NCBI RefSeq assembly: GCF_039634365.2
Contig: NZ_CP155079.2
Span: forward strand, 5,313,079 to 5,377,078
Length of the DNA: 64,000 nucleotides
DNA from: Mucilaginibacter sp. PAMB04168
GTDB taxonomy: Bacteria > Bacteroidota > Bacteroidia > Sphingobacteriales > Sphingobacteriaceae
Direction of reading: 5' to 3'
Under the pieces are notes generated by a model. That model had not been told where the DNA came from. It was given only the letters and a program-made list of their open reading frames with translations, and did no database searches. Made by a program: the position numbers and the translations under genes. This document shows positions 25,352-31,707 of this stretch, one piece after another. Each line of letters opens with the position of its first letter. Position 1 is the stretch's first letter.

Positions 25352-26722
25352 ATGGCTTCTGTTAAACCCTCGGTACCTAAAGGCATGCGCGACTTTTCGC
25401 CCGCCGAAATGGTAAAACGCAACTATATATTCGACACTATAAAATCAGTTTTCCGCAAATACGGCTATCAGCAAATTGAAACGCCCACTATGGAGAATTC
25501 AGCCACTTTGCTAGGTAAATACGGGGAAGAGGGAGATAAGCTTATTTTTAAAGTACTGAATAGCGGCGATTATTTAGCTAAAACCGATGAACAGGCATTA
25601 GCTACACGTAACTCTAATCTGGTAGCTTCTTCTATTTCCGAAAAAGCCTTACGCTATGATTTAACAGTACCCTTTGCCCGTTACGTAGTACAGCACCAAA
25701 ACGATATTACCTTTCCGTTCAAGCGTTTCCAGGTGCAACCGGTATGGCGTGCCGACAGGCCGCAAAAAGGCCGCTACCGCGAGTTTTACCAGTGCGATGC
25801 TGATGTGGTTGGCTCTGATTCATTATTGAATGAGGCGGAGTTTATATTAATATACGACGAAGCACTGAGCAAGCTGGGCTTAACCGATTTTAACATCAAG
25901 ATCAATAACCGCAAGATACTATCGGGCATAGCCGAAATTATTGGCAAGCCGGAGTTGATTGTGGATATGACCGTGGCTATTGATAAGCTGGATAAAATTG
26001 GGTTGGATGGCGTAGTGAACGAACTCCTGACAAAGGGCTTTACTCAAGAAGATATAAATCAGTTGGAGCCGGTAATCCTGTTGCAAGGGAACAATGCCGA
26101 AAAGATAGAAAAGCTAAAAACTATTCTGGCATCATCTGCTGTGGGCTTAAAAGGTATTGCCGAACTGGAAACCATATTTACCTACCTGCAGAGCTTTACG
26201 CTGCAAAAAGCAACGGTTGAGCTGGATATTACCCTGGCTCGCGGTCTGAATTATTATACCGGGGCTATTTTTGAGGTAAAAACCAATGAGGTGGCTATGG
26301 GCAGCATTGGCGGTGGCGGCCGTTATGATGACCTTACCGGAATGTTTGGCCTAAAAGGCTTAACCGGTGCCGGTATATCCTTTGGTGCCGACCGTATTTA
26401 TGATGTGCTGGAAGAGTTGAAGCTGTTCCCCGAGGCCAGTAATCAAACCACCAAAGTGTTGATCTGCCCGTTTGATGCAGCCGGCGAGGCGTACGGGTTG
26501 CCCCTACTGCAAAAGCTGCGCAACAGCAATATCAATGCAGAATTGTACCCTGCAGGCGCAAAAATCAAAAAACAACTGGATTACGCCAATAATAAAAATA
26601 TCCCTTACGTGGTTGTTATTGGCAGCGACGAAATGCAAAGCGGCTTGCTGACCTTTAAAAACATGCAAAGCGGCGAGCAACAAAAGCTGGGTGCACAGGA
26701 TATATTGAAGGCGGTGATGTAA
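25352..26722 (+). CDS. hisS: Histidyl-tRNA synthetase
   Basis: Class II aminoacyl-tRNA synthetase that charges tRNA-His. Motif 1 lies in the KYGYQQIETPTMEN region, motif 2 in FQVQPVWRADRPQKGRYREF, and the His-specific motifs in LARGLNYYTGAIFEV and GGGGRYDDLTGMFG; motif 3 is LTGAGISFGADRIYDVL. The anticodon-binding domain forms the last ~95 residues. ATG 25352 (MASVKPSVPKGMRDF, 456 residues) is supported by the promoter box immediately before it; upstream in-frame codons are not conserved. It stands as a single gene. Confidence 0.97.
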   Translation: MASVKPSVPKGMRDFSPAEMVKRNYIFDTIKSVFRKYGYQQIETPTMENSATLLGKYGEEGDKLIFKVLNSGDYLAKTDEQALATRNSNLVASSISEKALRYDLTVPFARYVVQHQNDITFPFKRFQVQPVWRADRPQKGRYREFYQCDADVVGSDSLLNEAEFILIYDEALSKLGLTDFNIKINNRKILSGIAEIIGKPELIVDMTVAIDKLDKIGLDGVVNELLTKGFTQEDINQLEPVILLQGNNAEKIEKLKTILASSAVGLKGIAELETIFTYLQSFTLQKATVELDITLARGLNYYTGAIFEVKTNEVAMGSIGGGGRYDDLTGMFGLKGLTGAGISFGADRIYDVLEELKLFPEASNQTTKVLICPFDAAGEAYGLPLLQKLRNSNINAELYPAGAKIKKQLDYANNKNIPYVVVIGSDEMQSGLLTFKNMQSGEQQKLGAQDILKAVM

Positions 26723-26743
26723 ATACTATAAAGAGCACCTACT

Positions 26744-26830
26744 TGTCATTTTTGAGCGTATGCGAAAAATCTTTTCAAAGCAGTTGGCTAATTAACTCGA
26801 AAAGATCTCTCACTGTCGTTCGGGATGACA
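26744..26830. repeat. 87-bp imperfect palindrome, copy 2 (inverted)
   Basis: Same 87-base length as the element at 6053-6139, in the opposite orientation. Its reverse complement begins TGTCATCCCGAACGACAGTG and shares GTGAGAGATCTT and the terminal ATGACA with copy 1. Internal arms GAAAAGATC / AATCTTTTC allow a long hairpin. It lies between the convergent hisS and hydrolase genes and could also stop transcription from both. Confidence 0.8.
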
Positions 26831-26872
26831 AGGCATTATCATGTTGCTCCTGATAAAGCTTTTAAACTATCC

Positions 26873-27850
26873 TTATAAATTGGCCATTAGTTCTTTTAAA
26901 AACTTATCGGGTACCTCTATATGTGGTATATGTCCGCAGTTGTCAAACTCTATAAGCTTGCAGCCGGGTATCTTTTTAGCCGTGGCAGGTCCTAATAGTT
27001 TGTACTGCCCGTGCCGGGCTTTTTCTTCATCACTAAGCAGGGCTTTACCTACTATAGTCTTATCTTCTTTGCCGGTAAATAGTACCGTTGGTACCTTAAT
27101 CAGCCCAAACTCATAGCATACCGGCTGTTCGTAAATCATTTCGAAGGTAAGTGCGGCAACCTTGGCGTAGCGCGGAAAATCAGCGCTTTTACTTACACCA
27201 GCACCAATTTTTACCAGGTAGTCGTACTCCGGCTTCCATTGCGTAAAATATGATGTTTGATAGTATTTCTTAACGCTCTCAAAACTGGTTTTCAGCTCTG
27301 TGGCATAGTCCTGCTCTGCCGATTGGTAGGGTACAAAAGTGCGGTAGTCTTCAAGCCCTATCGGGTCTTCAAGCAAAAGCTTATCAACCGTGTTGGGGTA
27401 CATCAACGTAAAGCGCGTGGCCAGCATACCACCCATAGAATGCCCCATAATAGTTGCTTTTTGTACACCCAGCGTATCCAATAGCTTTTTGTTGAAGGTA
27501 GCCAGCTTATGAAAACTGTAGTGAATAAATGGCTTTGACGATTTGCCAAAGCCAATCTGATCGGGTACAACAACCCGATAGCCCTTGGCTGTTAAGGCTT
27601 CAATCACGTTGCCCCAATAATAGCCGCCAAAGTTTTTGCCATGAAACAGCATCACCGTTTTACCATTGGCGCTTGTCGGCTTAACATCCATATAAGCCAT
27701 CCGGATGTCCTGTCCCTCCACCTTAAGCGGCATAAAACTTAAAGGGTAAGGGTATTTCACATTTTCTAAAGTGATAGACAAAGTATCGGGCTGAGCCACT
27801 GCTGCAACTGACCCTAACCAGGCTAAAATAAAAAAGGATATTTTACGCAT
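26873..27850 (-). CDS. Secreted alpha/beta hydrolase
   Basis: A 325-residue hydrolase with a signal peptide (about residues 1-20, ending AVAQ). The alpha/beta-hydrolase fold shows the oxyanion-side HGKNFGGYYWG, the nucleophile elbow GHSMGGM, an acid in FTGKEDKTIVG and the catalytic His in DNCGHIPHIE. Secretion points to periplasmic or external ester or lactone cleavage, but the substrate is unknown. ATG 27850 is preferred to the ATG two codons upstream; the choice does not affect the signal. It is single and minus strand, ending near the 87-bp repeat. Confidence 0.92.
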   Translation of the reverse strand: MRKISFFILAWLGSVAAVAQPDTLSITLENVKYPYPLSFMPLKVEGQDIRMAYMDVKPTSANGKTVMLFHGKNFGGYYWGNVIEALTAKGYRVVVPDQIGFGKSSKPFIHYSFHKLATFNKKLLDTLGVQKATIMGHSMGGMLATRFTLMYPNTVDKLLLEDPIGLEDYRTFVPYQSAEQDYATELKTSFESVKKYYQTSYFTQWKPEYDYLVKIGAGVSKSADFPRYAKVAALTFEMIYEQPVCYEFGLIKVPTVLFTGKEDKTIVGKALLSDEEKARHGQYKLLGPATAKKIPGCKLIEFDNCGHIPHIEVPDKFLKELMANL

Positions 27851-27937
27851 ACACATAGATACAGAGGCGTATTTAATTTGTTTCCGTAAACTATGGTCCG
27901 GACTCTTGACTATAGCTCCTTGTTTCTAAATTCTCTC

Positions 27938-27945
27938 TATCTTTA
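27938..27945 (+). promoter_or_regulatory. Near-consensus -7 box, 6 nt before ATG
   Basis: TATCTTTA differs from TAnnTTTG only at the last base. It is 6 nt from the ATG at 27952, again predicting a very short leader. Confidence 0.4.
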
Positions 27946-27951
27946 CCGGCT

Positions 27952-28296
27952 ATGAAACCTGCTGAAATTAATGCCAAGTGGAGCGAGCTGCAGCAGCGCA
28001 TTGCAGAAGACTTCGACACCGATTTGCCTGATATAAAAGTGATGCTTTTTTTAATTGGCGTACAAGAACTGGGGCAAGGCCCTAAAAAGTTTACCAAGCG
28101 CCAGAAAGAAGAGCTGATGCACATAGCCAATTGCAAACTGTTTAGTCAGCTTGGTTTTTATGAACTGGAAGGTGCCGATCAGGATGGCTGGCCGCACTGG
28201 AAACAAGTTAAACCCATCCCCGCTTATACGCTGCTGGAGCAGGAAATGCTCATGAAATCGCTTGTAGTTACTTATTTTGACGAGATGCAATCCTGA
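27952..28296 (+). CDS. Conserved-looking hypothetical protein, 114 aa
   Basis: A soluble 114-residue protein, mostly alpha-helical, with no signal or membrane span. Recognisable segments are DIKVMLFLIGVQELGQGPKK, then KRQKEELMHIANCKLFSQLG and DQDGWPHWKQVKPIP. It resembles uncharacterised proteins found across Bacteroidota, judged by eye only. The cyclophilin gene starts 1 nt after its stop, so they share an operon. No function is assigned. Confidence 0.7.
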   Translation: MKPAEINAKWSELQQRIAEDFDTDLPDIKVMLFLIGVQELGQGPKKFTKRQKEELMHIANCKLFSQLGFYELEGADQDGWPHWKQVKPIPAYTLLEQEMLMKSLVVTYFDEMQS

Positions 28297-28297
28297 T

Positions 28298-28990
28298 ATG
28301 AAGAAACTGTTAGTTGTTTGCTTTTTATTAATAGCGTCTGCTGCCTGGGCAAAGCCGCCTAAAAACCAGTACGTCCGCATTAAAACCGCCTATGGGCAAT
28401 GCATCATCAGGTTGTATAATCAAACACCTAAACATCGCGATAATTTTATTAAGCTGGCAAAGCAAGGCTTTTACAACGGCACGTTGTTCCATAGAGTAAT
28501 ACAAAACTTTATGATACAGGGCGGCGACCCAGACTCCAAAGCAGCTAAGCCTGGCCAAGAGTTGGGCAACGGTGGTTTAAAATACACCGTACCGGCCGAG
28601 TTTAATGACAGTCTTTTTCATAAACGAGGCGTGTTGGCCGCCGCCCGTGATAATAATCCTGAAAAGGCATCAAGCAGCAGCCAGTTTTATATTGTGGAGG
28701 GCAAGCGTGCTACGGATGGACGGTTGGATACACTAGAACAAACGCGGCTCAAAGGCTTTAAAGTACCTGCATGGCAACGCGACGTATACAAGTCTGTTGG
28801 TGGTACACCCCAGCTTGACCATGGCTATACCGTTTATGGCGAAGTGATAAGTGGCATTGACATGGTAGATTTGATTGCCGCCGTAGAAAAGGACAAAAAA
28901 GACCGCCCGCTTAAAGATGTGGCTATGACCGTTGAGGTGCTTAAGAAAAGGGAGTGCAAACAGCTGGATAAGCTATTACAGATCAGGTAA
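28298..28990 (+). CDS. Secreted cyclophilin-type peptidyl-prolyl isomerase
   Basis: Cyclophilin that catalyses cis-trans isomerisation of Xaa-Pro bonds in exported proteins. Signal peptide about residues 1-18 (ending AWA). Signature blocks: RDNFIKLAKQGFYNGTLFHR, MIQGGDPDSK, AAARDNNPEKASSSSQFYIV and HGYTVYGEVISGIDMV. It is 230 residues, with an insert before the last block as in other Bacteroidota members. Start ATG 28298 gives a proper signal peptide and sits 1 nt after the preceding stop. The GNAT gene follows after 2 nt. Confidence 0.94.
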   Translation: MKKLLVVCFLLIASAAWAKPPKNQYVRIKTAYGQCIIRLYNQTPKHRDNFIKLAKQGFYNGTLFHRVIQNFMIQGGDPDSKAAKPGQELGNGGLKYTVPAEFNDSLFHKRGVLAAARDNNPEKASSSSQFYIVEGKRATDGRLDTLEQTRLKGFKVPAWQRDVYKSVGGTPQLDHGYTVYGEVISGIDMVDLIAAVEKDKKDRPLKDVAMTVEVLKKRECKQLDKLLQIR

Positions 28991-28992
28991 AT

Positions 28993-29493
28993 ATGGCTGT
29001 TAATATAAGGCGCGCCACTGCGAGCGATGTAGACAACATACGGCAGTTATTTTATGATACCGTGACCACAGTAAACCGGCAGCACTATAATGATGAGCAG
29101 GTTGCCGCATGGTCTGCCGGCTATCATAATCGCGAGAACTGGGCTGGCAAGGTAGCTGCACAGCATTTTATAGTTGCTGAAGAAGAAAGTGCGCTGGCTG
29201 GTTTTGCATCCGTAACCAGCGAAGGCTATCTCGATTATATGTTTGTTGATCGCAACAGGCAAGGACAGGGCATAGCCTCGTTGCTTTTAAGCGAGTTGGA
29301 GACAATAGCGGCACGCTTATTTCTTGAAACTTTAACTACCCATGCCAGCATAACAGCTAAACCATTTTTTGAAAAGCAGGGATTTGAGGTTGTTAAACAA
29401 CAAACCGTACAGGTGCGTGGAGCCGAGCTTACCAACTTTGTAATGGAAAAGAAGCTTGCCTTTAAATCTACATCAATTTTACCGCCTGTTTAG
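28993..29493 (+). CDS. GNAT-family N-acetyltransferase
   Basis: A 166-residue acetyl-CoA-dependent N-acetyltransferase. The N-terminal IRRATASDVDNIRQLFYDTV is the usual beta1-alpha1. Motif A (acetyl-CoA pyrophosphate site) is MFVDRNRQGQGIASLLLSEL, and the C-terminal strand pair FFEKQGFEVVKQQTVQVRG fits YafP/ElaA-like members. The substrate cannot be predicted. It lies 2 nt after the cyclophilin gene and 13 nt before the exonuclease gene, so it sits inside an operon of four. Confidence 0.92.
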   Translation: MAVNIRRATASDVDNIRQLFYDTVTTVNRQHYNDEQVAAWSAGYHNRENWAGKVAAQHFIVAEEESALAGFASVTSEGYLDYMFVDRNRQGQGIASLLLSELETIAARLFLETLTTHASITAKPFFEKQGFEVVKQQTVQVRGAELTNFVMEKKLAFKSTSILPPV

Positions 29494-29506
29494 GCACCCG
29501 ATAGAT

Positions 29507-30274
29507 ATGAAGATTATTACTTATAACGTAAACGGCATACGCTCAGCCATCAGCAAAAATTGGCTGTCGTGGTTACAGGCTACCGATGCCGACGTGGTAT
29601 GCCTGCAGGAAATCAAAGCATCGCCCGATGTACTGACCGACTTGCTGCTGATTGAACAGCTGGGCTACCAGCACTACTGGTACCCTGCCGAAAAGAAAGG
29701 CTACAGCGGTACCGCCATTTTTACTAAAGAAATGCCCAAGCACATAGAATATGGCTGTGGTATAGAAGATTTTGACCGTGAAGGCCGTTGTATCCGGGTT
29801 GATTTTGAAGATGTATCCGTAATGAGTGTCTATTTCCCCTCGGGCTCTAGCGGTGATGAGCGACAATCGTTTAAATTCCGTTTCCTGGATGAATTTGGTG
29901 CTTATTTAAATCAGCTGAAATGGGCTTACCCCAAGCTGGTAGTATCTGGCGATTATAACATTTGCCACAAACCTATTGATATACATAACCCCAAATCGAA
30001 CGCCAACTCATCGGGCTTTTTGCCGGCCGAGCGCGAATGGATGGATGAGTTTTGCGACTCGGGTTTCATCGATTCCTTTCGTTACCTGAATAAGGAGCCC
30101 CATAATTATACCTGGTGGAGCTTCAGAGCTAACTCACGTGCTAAGAACCTGGGCTGGCGTATAGATTATAACATGGTGACCAGTGAACTGCAGAGTGCCA
30201 TAAAACGGGCCGCCATTTTGCCTGAAGCAAAACACTCTGATCATTGCCCGGTTTTACTGGAATTAGCTTTGTAA
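29507..30274 (+). CDS. xth: Exodeoxyribonuclease III (AP endonuclease)
   Basis: DNA-repair enzyme of the ExoIII/APE1 family, which cuts at abasic sites and trims 3' ends. Motifs: MKIITYNVNGIRSAISKNW (metal-binding Asn), VVCLQEIKA (metal Glu), VMSVYFPSGSSG, VVSGDYNICHKPIDI (catalytic Asp-Asn), LGWRIDYNMV and the final AKHSDHCPVLLEL with the catalytic Asp-His. The start at ATG 29507 (255 residues) lies 13 nt after the GNAT stop; an in-frame ATG at 29456 overlaps the upstream gene and adds non-conserved residues. A hairpin at 30287-30337 follows. Confidence 0.96.
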   Translation: MKIITYNVNGIRSAISKNWLSWLQATDADVVCLQEIKASPDVLTDLLLIEQLGYQHYWYPAEKKGYSGTAIFTKEMPKHIEYGCGIEDFDREGRCIRVDFEDVSVMSVYFPSGSSGDERQSFKFRFLDEFGAYLNQLKWAYPKLVVSGDYNICHKPIDIHNPKSNANSSGFLPAEREWMDEFCDSGFIDSFRYLNKEPHNYTWWSFRANSRAKNLGWRIDYNMVTSELQSAIKRAAILPEAKHSDHCPVLLELAL

Positions 30275-30286
30275 AATAGAAATAAG

Positions 30287-30337
30287 TAGCAAGAGCCCGA
30301 AACCAAGATTTTAAGAAATGTGGATTGGCTCTTGCTA
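30287..30337. terminator. Hairpin terminator
   Basis: TAGCAAGAGCC pairs exactly with GGCTCTTGCTA across a 29-base loop. It lies between the convergent xth and cyclo-ligase genes. The T tract is poor, so efficiency is uncertain. Confidence 0.6.
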
Positions 30338-30343
30338 TTGATA

Positions 30344-30931
30344 TTAAACAATGGGCATTTTCCCGTTGCTCTTGGGCAGAATATATTCTGTTATTTTGCG
30401 GTCAAACTCATTCACATCGTCTATCACCTCAACAGGGTCAAAGAAAGACAATCCTATAAAACGGGTATCAGCCCGGCATTGGACCATAAAGCGGTCATAG
30501 AAGCCTTTTCCGTAACCAACGCGGTAGCCTTGTTTATCGAATGCTAATAGCGGCACCAGCATCATGTCTATCGTTAACGGGTCAATTGCATTGCCGCTTA
30601 CCGGCTCGGGTATTTCAAAAGCATTAATACTTAACTCCAGTTGTTCATCATCAGCATAATTTTGCATGGTATGGTGTGCAAAATCAGCTTTAGGAAATGC
30701 AAGCAAAATATCCCGATGATTATCTTTTAACCAGTTGCGTATTAGAAAGGTATCGGGTTCTTTACGTTTATGAATAGGCAGAAAAAGGTGTATGCACTTA
30801 ATGCCGGCCAGGTTAAGTTGTTGAAACTGACGCAGCAACCGATGGTTTAAATGATCGTACTCCGCTTGCGATAGCAGGTTGCGCTTAGCAATGTATAGTT
30901 TACGTATTTCGGCTTTGGTCAAAGTCAGCAA
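30344..30931 (-). CDS. 5-formyltetrahydrofolate cyclo-ligase
   Basis: Cytosolic ATP-dependent enzyme converting 5-formyl-THF to 5,10-methenyl-THF in one-carbon metabolism. Diagnostic blocks: the N-terminal TKAEIRKLYIAKRNLLSQ (RK...R motif), MLVPLLAFDKQGYRVGYGKG with the following FYDR, and a DFxxDxEIT-like end. Length is 195 residues. No ATG is available; the likely start is TTG at 30929-30931, since the only nearby in-frame ATG is followed by a stop. Not linked to the EF-P gene: a terminator lies between. Confidence 0.93.
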   Translation of the reverse strand: MLTLTKAEIRKLYIAKRNLLSQAEYDHLNHRLLRQFQQLNLAGIKCIHLFLPIHKRKEPDTFLIRNWLKDNHRDILLAFPKADFAHHTMQNYADDEQLELSINAFEIPEPVSGNAIDPLTIDMMLVPLLAFDKQGYRVGYGKGFYDRFMVQCRADTRFIGLSFFDPVEVIDDVNEFDRKITEYILPKSNGKMPIV

Positions 30932-31044
30932 ATGAAGATTTAATCATCTCATTGCAAGATACGAAGCAATATCTTTGGAAGCAAGAACCGGATATGAGTT
31001 CAAATATGCTTAATACTTGCAGTAACTTATGAATGCTAAAAAAC

Positions 31045-31072
31045 AAAAAGGCCTCCGAATTGGAGGCCTTTT
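31045..31072. terminator. Hairpin terminator after efp
   Basis: AAAAGGCCTCC pairs exactly with GGAGGCCTTTT over a GAATT loop, read on the minus strand after efp. A- and T-tracts on both sides make it usable in either direction. Confidence 0.88.
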
Positions 31073-31091
31073 ATACAATATGGTAAAAAGA

Positions 31092-31655
31092 TTAACCTTT
31101 TACACGCTCAATATAAGCGCCTGTGGTGGTGTCAACTTTTACTTTATCGCCTTGGTTGATGAACAACGGTACGCGAATTTCGGCACCGGTTTCTACTGTA
31201 GCAGCTTTCAGGGCGTTGGTTGAGGTATCACCTTTTACAGCGGGCTCAGAATAGGTTATTTCCAACTCTACCGAGGCTGGCGCCTGGGCCATAATTGGCT
31301 CATCGCTTTCAAAAGCTATAATAACGTTCACGCCTTCTTTCAAGAATTTAACAGCATTGCCAAACAAAAATTTAGGTATGTTAAATTGCTCGTAAGTGGC
31401 ATTATCCATTACTACAAGGTCGTTACCATCTTCATACAAGTATTGATAATCGCTTGTTTCTACGCGGGCAATGGTTACTTCTTCGTCGGTACGGAAACGG
31501 TACTCAACCAGCTTGCCTGATTTTACGTTGCGCATACGGGCCTGGTAAAAGGCACGTAAGTTACCGGGCGTACGGTGTATAAACTCCTCCACCTGCACTA
31601 ACTCCCCATTGAAGCGGAGTATATTCCCGTTTTTTATTTCTGATGCTTTAGACAT
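31092..31655 (-). CDS. efp: Elongation factor P
   Basis: Translation factor that relieves ribosome stalling at polyproline. All three beta-barrel domains are present in 187 residues. The domain I loop that reaches the peptidyl-transferase centre reads HRTPGNLRAF. The tip residue is Asn32, where E. coli has the modified Lys34 and others have Arg; Sphingobacteria and Cytophagia relatives are known to me with this PGN form. Signature segments near the end include AATVETGAEIRVPLFINQGD. It has a -7 box 17 nt upstream and its own hairpin terminator. Confidence 0.97.
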   Translation of the reverse strand: MSKASEIKNGNILRFNGELVQVEEFIHRTPGNLRAFYQARMRNVKSGKLVEYRFRTDEEVTIARVETSDYQYLYEDGNDLVVMDNATYEQFNIPKFLFGNAVKFLKEGVNVIIAFESDEPIMAQAPASVELEITYSEPAVKGDTSTNALKAATVETGAEIRVPLFINQGDKVKVDTTTGAYIERVKG

Positions 31656-31672
31656 AATAATTTTTAGTGGTG

Positions 31673-31680
31673 CAAACTTA
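31673..31680 (-). promoter_or_regulatory. -7 box for efp
   Basis: On the minus strand TAAGTTTG fits TAnnTTTG, 17 nt before the efp ATG. A TTG lies 20 nt further upstream (31701-31703), near the expected -33 spacing. Confidence 0.6.
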
Positions 31681-31707
31681 GGTACTTAACAGCAAACAAT
31701 CAAGCAG

